From positions 62,001 through 126,000 of the forward strand of contig NZ_AJYQ02000107.1 in the NCBI RefSeq assembly GCF_000287055.2: a DNA stretch of 64,000 nt. The letters run 5' to 3'. Source of the DNA: Vibrio genomosp. F10 str. ZF-129. GTDB taxonomy: Bacteria; Pseudomonadota; Gammaproteobacteria; Enterobacterales; Vibrionaceae. The notes beneath the pieces are model-generated. The model was not told the origin of the DNA. It was given only the letters and a program-made list of their open reading frames with translations, and made no database searches. This document shows, one piece after another, positions 53,694-62,555 of this stretch (the first letter of the stretch is position 1; every line of letters begins with the position of its first letter). The position numbers were made by a program, and so were the translations under genes.

Positions 53694-53731
53694 AGTGGTA
53701 CGCAACAGTAGTGCTATTGTGCGCGACCACT
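53694..53731. repeat. Imperfect inverted repeat before gtrA-like gene
   Basis: AGTGGT (53694-53699) pairs with ACCACT (53726-53731), and the inner CGCAACA and TTGTGCG can pair partly, giving a hairpin of about 38 bases. No T-run follows. It may be a regulatory hairpin or the remains of a small mobile repeat. Confidence 0.4.
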
Positions 53732-53750
53732 ACAGCTTATGTAACGTGTG

Positions 53751-53768
53751 TTAGATTTAGATTTAGAT
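53751..53768 (+). repeat. Three tandem TTAGAT units
   Basis: An exact three-copy hexamer array lies in the 179-base gap before the second GtrA-like gene, after the imperfect hairpin. It is a simple repeat prone to slippage. Confidence 0.7.
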
Positions 53769-53851
53769 TGAAAAGGGAATTAACACTCGACCTGTTAATT
53801 TTCCAATCAATATAGTAAAAATGGTGTTGTGATAAGCTCGTTAGAGAGCGT

Positions 53852-54322
53852 GTGAACAGTTTAAAAATTCCTGAAATCACCATTAGTGGTTCAGAGAACC
53901 AAATAAATGAGATAACGTATATGATGGAATTAATTACTAAGTTTAGAAATAACTATAAGAGTCAGGTTGTTGTTATCACTTATTGCTTGGTTGGTATTGC
54001 ATCTGCGTTGGTAGATGTCGGAGGTTTGAAACTACTTAGTGAGTTTTACAATCTAACAGATGTATATGCGATTACAATCGCTTATATAATTGGTATGCTA
54101 TTTAACTATACCTCACATAGTATATTAACTTTCCAGACTAAGATGTCCCATAATTGTTTTGTTAAATACTTAATTGTTGTAGGTGTTAATTATTTACTGG
54201 CTCTGTTAATTATATCGCTATTGAAAATTCTTGGTATACCTCTTGTTTTAAGTAAAATAATGTCTCTTCCTGTGATTTTTATTTCAGGTTTTGTATTGTC
54301 GAAAAAATGGATCTATGCCTAA
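53852..54322 (+). CDS. GtrA-family membrane protein (second copy)
   Basis: The 156-residue protein has four hydrophobic segments and the family pattern VITYCLVGIASALVDVGGLKLLSEF, then FNYTSHSILTF and a C-terminal LSKKWIYA. It likely flips an undecaprenyl-phosphate sugar for the membrane protein at 51552. The GTG start at 53852 has AGAGAG upstream; an internal ATG pair near 53921 would remove the polar N-terminus and fits the family length better, so the start is uncertain. It is the last intact gene before the decayed stretch. Confidence 0.82.
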   Translation: MNSLKIPEITISGSENQINEITYMMELITKFRNNYKSQVVVITYCLVGIASALVDVGGLKLLSEFYNLTDVYAITIAYIIGMLFNYTSHSILTFQTKMSHNCFVKYLIVVGVNYLLALLIISLLKILGIPLVLSKIMSLPVIFISGFVLSKKWIYA

Positions 54323-55166
54323 TTATTAATGATGATATATATTTCTAGCGTTGGTTGATACATAGGGTTCCCGCATATTATTTTCGCAGTGTTTCTCAAG
54401 TTTTCGGGTGAAATTTTAAAAATGGGTTGAATGAAGTGATCTGAGCGAGTTTCCTCAATTAATTTAGGAATAAATTGCCTCGTAAAGCCTACCTAGTAGC
54501 TTAAGTTGCCGGGTTGAAGAGGTTGAACACCTGGTATAGAGCTCTGACCACTGAACTCGAGTGTGTCGATACCTTCGGATTTTTTAGCCCACCCAACGTG
54601 CTGCCGGTTTGGTTGTGTTTTTCACTATACTTGTGAAGAAATTGTCTGTTTTCTTGAGTTGCTTTCGGATCTTGTGTTCTAAACTCGCCTACACGAGAAG
54701 GCTAATTGTCATCATCAACAAAGCTTCGATTCGTTGGTTTTTTTTAGAAAATGGACGATATTAGGAACTCAGGGCTTTTCAGGAAGCGATCTCCACGCTC
54801 TACTTTTTGTTGCAATTTGTATTGTTCAAGTGGCGCGGCCATAGTGTGGTCTGTTGGAACCTTGAACCCTACTGGAGATAACTTTGCTGTGGTACGTCAT
54901 ATAGGTTTAAGTTTTTACAGCAAAAAAATAATTTAACGGTGGTATCAAGAGGAAGTAGAAGTAAGCAAATAGAAGTAATGTGTATGTTTTTTAAATCCTT
55001 ATGGGACGATGGGCTTCGTAATCTTGCCCTGGTCTATGGTCAGCCAAACGTTCTTATTATGATTTTTGACTATAAGATCATTAAGGTGTTTGGATGAAAA
55101 TATGATACTTATTTCCAATTAGTATGAACGTGTTTCTACATACTCTATTTTAGTAAGGGAGTTTTT
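54323..55166. pseudogene. 844-base gap, probable decayed coding DNA (mostly minus strand)
   Basis: No intact gene is found here, yet the base composition is less AT-rich than the operon to its left. On the minus strand several stop-interrupted stretches read like protein, for example GFTRQFIPKLIEETRSDHF near 54410-54470, a run containing FRTQDPKATQENRQFLHKYS near 54620-54680 in another frame, and VGFKVPTDHTMAAPLEQYK near 54820-54880. Frame changes and stops separate them. I do not recognise the family. It may be a decayed gene or insertion element at a recombination boundary of the O-antigen locus. A plus-strand 61-codon frame at 54751-54936 is not convincing. Confidence 0.35.
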
Positions 55167-56081
55167 TTGTCACTAACATCAATCATCATAACCTTTCAAC
55201 CTGAATTATCAAGTGTAGAGCCCTTGTTACTCGCTTGTCAGTCGAATGGCAACAGCGTCATTGTGGTTGATAATGGTAGTGAAAACGCCAAAGAGCTTGC
55301 TGAGGTTTGTCAGTCTTTTGAACGAGTGAATCTCATTTATCTAGATGCCAACTTTGGTATCGCAGAAGCTCAAAATATTGCGATTAAACATCTACAAATC
55401 GATGACGATGAACTTGTGGTATTCTTCGATCAAGACTCATCGATTGGTCACGATTATCTGAACCAAGTTGAGGAAACTTATCAGAAGCTGGAGCGTAACT
55501 ATGGTCGCGCACTAGTACTAGGGCCCAGTTTTTATAATCGTGTGTCTAAGTTTGAGTACCCTGTCATAAAATTGAACAAGCTAGGCCTGCGACAAAAGAT
55601 CTTGCCTAGTCAATTTGCTCATCCGACAGAGGCGTCTTGTATTATTTCTTCAGGTATGACGGTGAAAAATGATACTCTGAAACAAGTCGGATTGATGGAA
55701 GAATCTTTGTTCATCGATTATGTCGACACGGAATGGTGCTTAAGAGCGCGGAAGCTAGGGTACCCTATATTGGTAGATCCTAGCTTAGTTATGGAGCATG
55801 AAATCGGTACTAATAATCTTAAATTGTTGAGATGGCGTGTCCCCGTTCATTCTGCAGCTAGGCGTTATTATCGAATTAGGAACTCGTTTTTCCTATTCAA
55901 TTACTCGCACGTACCTAAACTAACGAGCTTAAGAGAAATCGTTTTTTCTATTGTACATCAGGTATTCCTAGTGATTTTTACTGAAGAGAAAATAGGGCAT
56001 TTCAAATCCCTTATACGAGGTGTGAGAGACGGCCTTTTTTATAAACGCTCAAAACCTCGTCAATCAAAAACCCCAACGTAG
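55167..56081 (+). CDS. Rhamnosyltransferase-like glycosyltransferase (GT2)
   Basis: The 304-residue GT2 protein has SIIITFQPELSSVEPLLLAC, VIVVDNGSENAKEL, FFDQDSSIG, and FIDYVDTEWCLRARKLGYPI, the pattern of RfbF-type rhamnosyltransferases. It uses TTG as start: AGGGAG at 55157-55162 is correctly spaced and the family N-terminus begins here. dTDP-L-rhamnose from the rml genes is the likely donor. Its 3' end overlaps the convergent gene by 18 bases. Confidence 0.87.
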   Translation: MSLTSIIITFQPELSSVEPLLLACQSNGNSVIVVDNGSENAKELAEVCQSFERVNLIYLDANFGIAEAQNIAIKHLQIDDDELVVFFDQDSSIGHDYLNQVEETYQKLERNYGRALVLGPSFYNRVSKFEYPVIKLNKLGLRQKILPSQFAHPTEASCIISSGMTVKNDTLKQVGLMEESLFIDYVDTEWCLRARKLGYPILVDPSLVMEHEIGTNNLKLLRWRVPVHSAARRYYRIRNSFFLFNYSHVPKLTSLREIVFSIVHQVFLVIFTEEKIGHFKSLIRGVRDGLFYKRSKPRQSKTPT

Positions 56082-56822
56082 CCGTACTTGATACCTTAGT
56101 GAGCTTTTCCAATACCAAATGAAATGTTTTGACAGAAGCCGTCTGTTTTGATGAGACGCAAAATGAACGGCTTTAATGCTAGGAAAGTAGTAGACATTTA
56201 ACTTGTGCTTGTTTGCTCGCGTGCAAATGTCAGCATCCTCAAAGTACATGAAGTAACGTTCATCAAATCCGTTCAGTAGCTCAAAGCTATTGACAGTGAA
56301 TAGTAGAAAAGAGCCAGCGGCCCATTCTACTCTTGTTGGTTTGACTATTTTGCTCTTGTCATACACATCACTTCTTGGTATCCCAACTAAAGACTTTAGT
56401 GGTGATAATAGACTCGGATAACGGCGAATGGAACAATCGTAGGTATTGAATGTATTGTCGGTATAGAGATTGATTGTCGAGATGTCCGCTTGGTATTCAA
56501 TCGCTTGTGCTATCAAGTCAGACACACTATCTACTGCGATTTCAACATCTGGATTTAATGCCAAAAAGAAGGCTTCATATGTTGGATTAAGGTGTGATTT
56601 TACGAACTGAAACACCTCATTGTTGTTAGCCCCAAATCCTTTAGGTGTATCACCTTGAATTAGGTGAATCCTGTGAGCGAGACAATATCCTGTGAGTCTG
56701 GGTGTTGCCTGCGTGTTGGATTTAATGATGACCGTGAAATACTTGGCCAGTGGTGGTAACGTCGGGTTATCTACAATCATTGAATCGTGATGGTGATTCA
56801 CGATAGAAATATATACAGTCAT
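56064..56822 (-). CDS. GT2 glycosyltransferase, rhamnosyltransferase-like
   Basis: The 252-residue GT2 protein has VYISIVNHHHDSMI, GFGANNNEVF, FLALNPDVEI, AAGSFLLF and ERYFMYFEDADICTRANK. The N-N-N-E and P-D-V elements and the F-M-Y-F-E-D-A-D-I-C block place it with O-antigen rhamnosyl or related transferases. It lies on the opposite strand to the main operon, three bases downstream of the WbpM-like gene, and may share its transcript. The sugar is unknown. Confidence 0.85.
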   Translation of the reverse strand: MTVYISIVNHHHDSMIVDNPTLPPLAKYFTVIIKSNTQATPRLTGYCLAHRIHLIQGDTPKGFGANNNEVFQFVKSHLNPTYEAFFLALNPDVEIAVDSVSDLIAQAIEYQADISTINLYTDNTFNTYDCSIRRYPSLLSPLKSLVGIPRSDVYDKSKIVKPTRVEWAAGSFLLFTVNSFELLNGFDERYFMYFEDADICTRANKHKLNVYYFPSIKAVHFASHQNRRLLSKHFIWYWKSSLRYQVRLRWGF

Positions 56823-56825
56823 AAA

Positions 56826-58700
56826 TTAGCTATTATTCTCTTGGGGCGTATAGCCAGTGGGGGCATCAAGCAATATGCGTCTGATACAATTCACATCAAA
56901 ATTGTGGCAACACGTATCCATCTCATCGAGCAGCAGCGTCATTTCTTTCCAGCTCAGTTTGTCTTCACTCGCAGTCATTATCTTTTGATGCTCACTTCCT
57001 TCCACATTATTCCCAATCAAAAGCTCTTCATAGAGCTTTTCTCCTGGGCGTAATCCTGTGAACTTTATAGAAATATCGCCTTCTTGAGAGTCGCCTTCTA
57101 CATTCTCTTGCATACCCATCAAATGAATCATTCGTTTTGCTAGGTCGAGAATTTTGACTGGCTCCCCCATATCAAGCACGAATACTTGTCCATTGTTGCC
57201 CATGGCTCCTGCTTGTATAACAAGTTGTGCCGCTTCTGGGATCAGCATGAAATAACGAATGATATCTGGGTGAGTTACGGTTACAGGGCCGCCACATTTG
57301 ATTTGTTTTTTAAATAATGGAACGACAGAGCCAGATGAGCCTAGAACATTCCCAAAACGAACCATAGTAAAAGTGGTGGTCTTTTGCTTATCGGCTAGTG
57401 CTTGAAGAACCAGCTCTGCCATGCGTTTGGTCGCGCCCATTACGTTAGTTGGTCTTACTGCTTTATCTGTTGAGATGAGAGTAAAGTTCTTCACGCCTGT
57501 TTGGATCGAAGCTTCAGCGCAAGCAAGTGTCCCAAACACATTGTTACGAACACCTTCAACAATATTATCTTCAACCAAAGGGACATGCTTATAAGCTGCA
57601 GCATGATAAACAGTTTCAATCCCATGTGCTGTCATCAGTTTTTCTAAACGGTTTTGTCTCTGAACGGAGCCAAGAGCAGCGACGATATGAGTCTCGCTTT
57701 TTAAGTTGATTTTTGTCGAATTTAGTTCTTGATCTATTTTGTAAAGGTTGTATTCATTTAGCTCGAATAGAACGAGTGTTTTGGGTTTTTGTGACATGAT
57801 TTGGCGACATAACTCAGAGCCAATAGATCCTCCAGCGCCAGTAACCATAACATTCTTATTAAAAATGTTTTGTGCTAAAAGTGCCTTGTCTGGGTCAACA
57901 GCTGCTCTCCCAAGTAGATCGGCGACATCAAGATCTTTCACGTCAGTTGCTGCTGCTTTACCTGCGGCAATATCTTCCACAGATGGTACTGATTGCACTG
58001 CGATTGGCCAATGTGACAATTTTTCAACCAACCTTAAGCGCTCACCTTTATTAATCCCATTAATGGCCAAAAGCAGCTTTACGGGTTGATAAAGTGATTG
58101 GAGGTGTTCAAATTCACTTGGGTGGTGGACCTTGAGTCCAAATAATATTTGACCTGACTTTGTAGGGTCGTCATCAAGTAATACTACTGGATTGTACTCA
58201 TCACCCTGAATCAGAGCATATGTTAAGTCGCGACCGGTAGCCCCTGCGCCATAAATAAACACATTGGGTTTTTGGCGCTTAAACCAGTGGTAATAAATTG
58301 AACGGATAAGTATTCTTGGGCCACCTAGCGTCAGGGTGGCCAAGCCAGCATATATAAACGGGACACTTCTAGGGATGAACGATTGGAAAAAAAAACCACT
58401 CATTATTAAAGCTAGGGTCGATATTATAACCCCAAAGAAAATGTTGCCAACGGCTGGCAGCATCATATAACGCAGGACGGCTCGGTACATTCCTAATCTA
58501 ACGAAGCTATAAATTGTGATCGCAACAGTAATGAAAAGAGTTATTAGCTCTTCTATTTCGACTGAAAAAAATGCATTTCCAAGCCTTAAGGCAATGGCTA
58601 AATAGAGTGAAATTACGATAGCGAAAATATCATAACCAATACTGATGATACGCTTGTTCTTGCGTTTGGCATTAAGCAATATATGTATTGGTCTGATCAT
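56826..58700 (-). CDS. UDP-GlcNAc 4,6-dehydratase, membrane-anchored (WbpM/CapD family)
   Basis: The 624-residue protein has four hydrophobic segments in its first 110 residues, a CoA-binding-like Rossmann domain (VFIYGAGATGRDL), and a C-terminal SDR domain with VTGAGGSIGSELCRQI. YHAAAYKHVPLVE and STDKAVRPTNVMGATKR are the WbpM/PglF catalytic region. It makes UDP-4-keto-6-deoxy-GlcNAc at the cytoplasmic face. With the divergent WbpV-like gene and the initiating transferase it explains the first sugar of the chain (QuiNAc or FucNAc). It is divergent from the next gene. Confidence 0.94.
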   Translation of the reverse strand: MIRPIHILLNAKRKNKRIISIGYDIFAIVISLYLAIALRLGNAFFSVEIEELITLFITVAITIYSFVRLGMYRAVLRYMMLPAVGNIFFGVIISTLALIMSGFFFQSFIPRSVPFIYAGLATLTLGGPRILIRSIYYHWFKRQKPNVFIYGAGATGRDLTYALIQGDEYNPVVLLDDDPTKSGQILFGLKVHHPSEFEHLQSLYQPVKLLLAINGINKGERLRLVEKLSHWPIAVQSVPSVEDIAAGKAAATDVKDLDVADLLGRAAVDPDKALLAQNIFNKNVMVTGAGGSIGSELCRQIMSQKPKTLVLFELNEYNLYKIDQELNSTKINLKSETHIVAALGSVQRQNRLEKLMTAHGIETVYHAAAYKHVPLVEDNIVEGVRNNVFGTLACAEASIQTGVKNFTLISTDKAVRPTNVMGATKRMAELVLQALADKQKTTTFTMVRFGNVLGSSGSVVPLFKKQIKCGGPVTVTHPDIIRYFMLIPEAAQLVIQAGAMGNNGQVFVLDMGEPVKILDLAKRMIHLMGMQENVEGDSQEGDISIKFTGLRPGEKLYEELLIGNNVEGSEHQKIMTASEDKLSWKEMTLLLDEMDTCCHNFDVNCIRRILLDAPTGYTPQENNS

Positions 58701-58872
58701 TGTGTTCCTTAGCGAGCAATTGAGCGTCTTAAGTTTGGTAGTTATAGTTTTTGGATAGTATTTTAATGTTGTTGAGTGCGGTAAGCTAGTTGTAATTGAT
58801 AGTTATGTACCACTCGGTACCTTTACTGTTAATTTTGTTTGTTATTTGCTCAATATTTAGGCGTTTTGCATT

Positions 58873-59817
58873 ATGAAAATTTTGGTCACAGGTAGCACTG
58901 GTTTTGTAGGTTCTAGAGTGGTTGAGTTGGCTAGAGAGCGCAGCTGGGCAGTCATTCCGGTTGTGCGTAAGCAAATAGAAGCAGTAACTAATAGCCTTGT
59001 TGTCGCTTCCATTGAAGCATCTACCGATTGGTCTGGTGCATTCGAAGGTGTGGATTGTATTGTTCATTGTGCTGCTCGAGTGCATCAGATGAAAGAGAGT
59101 GAGCAAGATGCATTATTAGCCTATCGAGGTATTAATACGCTGGGTACATTGAACTTAGCAAAGCAAGCTGCAGAAGCGGGCGTTAAAAGGTTTGTATTTG
59201 TCAGCTCGATTAAAGTTAACGGAGAATTTAGTGAGCCCAACTTACCTTTTGAACCGAATTTAAAGAATACTCCAAAAGACCTTTATGGCTTGAGCAAGTA
59301 TGAAGCCGAAGTTGAGTTGGTTAAGCTTTCAAAAGAGACAGGGCTAGAAGTAGTTATCATTAGGCCACCATTAGTTTATGGGCCTGGTGTAAAAGCGAAT
59401 TTCTTATCCATGATACGTTTGATTTATAAAGGCATTCCGTTACCTTTTGGTGCTATAAAGAACCAGAGAAGCCTAGTTTATTTGGATAATCTGTCCGATT
59501 TGATACTGACGGGTTGTGAACATCCTTTGGCTCCCGGGCATACTTTCTTAGCTTCTGATGATCAGGATGTATCTACAACTCAATTGATGCAAACCATTGC
59601 TCGCGCTATGGAGAAATCACCGCGATTAATTCCAATCCCAATGTCTTGGATACAAGCTGGATCGTCTTCTTTAAAAAAGAAGCATATAGCTCAAAGAGTC
59701 TGTGGCAACCTCCAGGTTGATATAGGTTTGACTAAAGAGGTCTTGGGATGGAAACCTCCTGTAAGTTTTGAACAAGGGATTAAAAGAACAGTAGAAGCTT
59801 ACTTGAAGTCGCAGTGA
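58873..59817 (+). CDS. UDP-4-keto-6-deoxy-HexNAc reductase/epimerase (WbpV-like)
   Basis: The 314-residue SDR has ILVTGSTGFVGSRVVEL, VHCAARVHQM, FVSSIKVNGE, and Y-G-L-S-K (about residue 142) as Tyr-x3-Lys, followed by RPPLVYGPGVKANFLSMI. This set is characteristic of WbpV-type proteins, which reduce the WbpM product to UDP-QuiNAc or UDP-FucNAc. Placement beside a WbpM homologue and before an initiating sugar-phosphate transferase is the same as in Pseudomonas O-antigen loci. Whether QuiNAc or FucNAc is formed is not decidable here. Confidence 0.86.
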   Translation: MKILVTGSTGFVGSRVVELARERSWAVIPVVRKQIEAVTNSLVVASIEASTDWSGAFEGVDCIVHCAARVHQMKESEQDALLAYRGINTLGTLNLAKQAAEAGVKRFVFVSSIKVNGEFSEPNLPFEPNLKNTPKDLYGLSKYEAEVELVKLSKETGLEVVIIRPPLVYGPGVKANFLSMIRLIYKGIPLPFGAIKNQRSLVYLDNLSDLILTGCEHPLAPGHTFLASDDQDVSTTQLMQTIARAMEKSPRLIPIPMSWIQAGSSSLKKKHIAQRVCGNLQVDIGLTKEVLGWKPPVSFEQGIKRTVEAYLKSQ

Positions 59818-59879
59818 TGCGTTTTCGGTAGTTTATGGATTTCTTATCCATAAAGTCTTCAGGTATCCTTTATTGATTA

Positions 59880-60479
59880 GTGGTGCTTATAGCGCCCCCA
59901 CGTTTTCAATCTGAATTTGATAGGACACATATTTTGATTCGTTTGTTAGATTTTGTTTTTGCTTTCTTTGGCCTGTTGTTCCTATGGCCAGTATTTCTCG
60001 TTATTTGTATCCTTGGCTACTTTGATACCGGGTCGCCGGTCTTTTTTCAAATCCGAGTAGGGCGCAACAAAAAACCATTCACTTTAGTTAAATTCCGCAC
60101 CATGCCAGTGGAAACAAAATCTGTTGCGACTCATTTAGTTGGCGCTAGCTCTGTCACCAAATTAGGTGGATTTCTACGTAAGACGAAACTGGATGAACTC
60201 CCTCAATTGTACAACGTGCTTAAAGGTGAAATGAGTTTAGTTGGCCCAAGACCATGCTTGTTTAACCAACAACTACTGATCGATGAAAGAGAATCAAGAG
60301 GCGTACTCGCGGTAAGACCTGGTGTAACCGGGTTAGCTCAAATCAACGATATCGATATGTCGACACCGAAAAAACTAGCGGAGTGGGATCAACGCATGAT
60401 TAACACGCTGAATACCAAATTGTATTTCCAGTACATTATTCAAACCGTGTTAGGTAAAGGCTCGGGCGACCGCGTTTAA
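59880..60479 (+). CDS. Initiating sugar-phosphate transferase (PglC/WcaJ C-domain type)
   Basis: The 199-residue monotopic phosphoglycosyl transferase has one N-terminal re-entrant hydrophobic helix (about residues 22-46), then VFFQIRVGRNKKPFTLVKFRTM, KLDELPQLYNVLKGEMSLVGPRP with the catalytic Asp-Glu dyad, and RPGVTGLAQIN. It transfers a sugar-1-phosphate, probably QuiNAc-P or FucNAc-P, to undecaprenyl phosphate and so starts the O-chain. The start is GTG at 59880 or the next GTG codon. It is the last glycan gene before the sulfur genes. Confidence 0.93.
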   Translation: MVLIAPPRFQSEFDRTHILIRLLDFVFAFFGLLFLWPVFLVICILGYFDTGSPVFFQIRVGRNKKPFTLVKFRTMPVETKSVATHLVGASSVTKLGGFLRKTKLDELPQLYNVLKGEMSLVGPRPCLFNQQLLIDERESRGVLAVRPGVTGLAQINDIDMSTPKKLAEWDQRMINTLNTKLYFQYIIQTVLGKGSGDRV

Positions 60480-60731
60480 TTTGCCTCTTGCTTTCTTATC
60501 TATCTTTGACGTTTTTTAGAATCAGTCTTGTATTGTAACTAGGCTTAGTCAGAGGGCTATAACGTGTAGTGAGTGTAGTTGATTAGATCGTAGGTTATTG
60601 AATTTATAACCACCACTTTGCGTAGCGAAGTCAGTGTTCATTAGTTAATTTTAGTGTTGACGAGAGTCATGAACTGACACCTGTATTTCCCTGTTTTATG
60701 GTGTAACTATACTTAAGTCTATAACGTCACC

Positions 60732-62537
60732 ATGATAGGCTGTTCTCTTTGGTGTTTGTATTCTCATACCTTAGTTCGTTTATTTGGAGCATTGGTTTTG
60801 CTTGATTGGTTAATGAATCCTGCTGTTCAGGTACTTGGCTTGTTCGTTGCAACAATTTGCGGCTTGATACGCTTTCAATCTCAGTCTGATAGAGTGTTTG
60901 GTGTATTGTTGTTAGTGCTTTTTACTAGCTCTCTGGTTACGACAGAGCAGGTTATCCTAAGTTTTTCAAATAAAGGCTTGCTCACTTTGATGCTGCTAAT
61001 GGTTTGTTCTGTGGCAATAGAAAAAACAAAACTCCTGCGAGTGATTACCAACTATGTGATTGGGACTAATTACCACTCAACGTTACTCAGGTTGTTTAGT
61101 TTAACTACTTTTTCTTCAGCGATATTGAACAATACAGCAGTAGTTTCAACTATGTTAGCACCGATCCGCAACAACCCGTATCACAAAGCCAGTAAACTGC
61201 TCATTCCTCTTTCTTATGCAGCCATATTGGGTGGGACCTTAACCTTAGTTGGAACGTCCACGAACCTAATAGTGAACAGTTTGGTTATTGACTCTGGTTT
61301 GCCCAGCTTGAAGTTTTTCGACTTTACCGCGGTGGGCTTATGTTTGGTGCTTAGCTGTGGAATGCTTTTGTTTGCATTAAGCCCATTATTGCCAGAGTAT
61401 GATAAAAACCAAGTTCAGATTCGTGATTATATTATCGATACTACAGTTGCTTCAGATTCAGATTTAATAGGAAAGTCTGTAGAACAAAATGGTCTTCGGC
61501 ACTTAGAGTCATTATTCTTGGTGGAAATCTTACGTAATGGACGCCTGATATCTCCTGTGACACCACAAGAAGTAATTCTGCCCGATGATCGTTTGTTGTT
61601 TAGCGGTGATGTTAAAAAGGTCACCACTTTAACTCAGTTCGATGGGTTGTCTTTGTTTGCCAGTGATATTGGTTTACCCTTAGATAACCTTTCTGAGGTG
61701 GTGATTCGCCCTGAGAGTCACTTAATTGGCAAAACACTTAAGCATACCGGTTTTCGAGCATTGTTTGATGCGGCGGTTGTCGCTATTAAGCGCGATGGTG
61801 AGGCGTTATCTGGCAAGTTGGGTGATGTGGAGTTGCAAGTTGGTGATTATTTAGTGCTAGCGGTGGGAGAAGATTATTCCTCTCGAAACAACATTACTAA
61901 AAATTTCTTTTTATTAAGTGAAGTAGAAACCGAACACCATCTAGATGGTTGGAAGGAGAAACTCGCCATTGGTGGCTTTCTCGGGGCTATATTGTTAGCT
62001 GCCGTTGGTGCGGTTTCGCTATTTAAAGTGATGCTTCTTTTGCTGGGTTTGTTGCTGCTTTCAGGCTGTCTAAGTGCTAGTGAAGTATTGCAGCGCATAC
62101 CTAAGAACATTTGGTTGATTATCTCCTCTGCATTATTACTATCTCAAGCGCTGTCCAACAGCGGCGCATTGGATGGCTTAGAAACAATGGTTCATTCATA
62201 TGACTATTTGTTTACTCCACTGACTGGCTTGATTGTTGTTTATGTATTGGCATGGATGATGACAGAGTTAGTTACTAACAATGCGGCTGCAGCTCTCGTA
62301 CTTCCTATTGGAGTTGAATTGGCTTCGAGTTTATCAGCAAACCCTCAAGCATATATACTCGCAGTAGCGTTTGGCGCCAGCGCCAGTTTTATTAGTCCGT
62401 ATGGTTACCAAACTAACTTGATGGTATTTAATGCGGGGCAGTATAAGCTGCAAGATTTTGTGAAAGTAGGCGTACCGATGTGCCTGCTTTATGGCTTGAT
62501 TGTGTTAATCGCAATACCTACCTTTATTGGATTGTAA
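60732..62537 (+). CDS. SLC13-family permease with two RCK_C (TrkA-C) domains
   Basis: The 601-residue protein has membrane segments in its first 215 residues with FSSAILNNTAVVSTML and GTLTLVGTSTNLIVNSLV (DASS-type substrate hairpin). A central cytosolic part has two TrkA-C/RCK_C domains (about residues 235-390), and more membrane segments follow with TELVTNNAAAALVLPIG. Such proteins in vibrios lie in cysteine/sulfate assimilation clusters and are candidate sulfate or dicarboxylate carriers. Here cysD follows 18 bases downstream, so sulfate import is plausible. Start could be the ATG at 60813. Confidence 0.88.
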   Translation: MIGCSLWCLYSHTLVRLFGALVLLDWLMNPAVQVLGLFVATICGLIRFQSQSDRVFGVLLLVLFTSSLVTTEQVILSFSNKGLLTLMLLMVCSVAIEKTKLLRVITNYVIGTNYHSTLLRLFSLTTFSSAILNNTAVVSTMLAPIRNNPYHKASKLLIPLSYAAILGGTLTLVGTSTNLIVNSLVIDSGLPSLKFFDFTAVGLCLVLSCGMLLFALSPLLPEYDKNQVQIRDYIIDTTVASDSDLIGKSVEQNGLRHLESLFLVEILRNGRLISPVTPQEVILPDDRLLFSGDVKKVTTLTQFDGLSLFASDIGLPLDNLSEVVIRPESHLIGKTLKHTGFRALFDAAVVAIKRDGEALSGKLGDVELQVGDYLVLAVGEDYSSRNNITKNFFLLSEVETEHHLDGWKEKLAIGGFLGAILLAAVGAVSLFKVMLLLLGLLLLSGCLSASEVLQRIPKNIWLIISSALLLSQALSNSGALDGLETMVHSYDYLFTPLTGLIVVYVLAWMMTELVTNNAAAALVLPIGVELASSLSANPQAYILAVAFGASASFISPYGYQTNLMVFNAGQYKLQDFVKVGVPMCLLYGLIVLIAIPTFIGL

Positions 62538-62555
62538 TTTAAGGACTTCTTTGAA

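Noticed and set aside
54751..54936. 61-codon plus-strand gene in the gap after the second gtrA-like gene
   Set aside because: It has no ribosome binding site or family resemblance, and the minus strand reads more like broken coding DNA.
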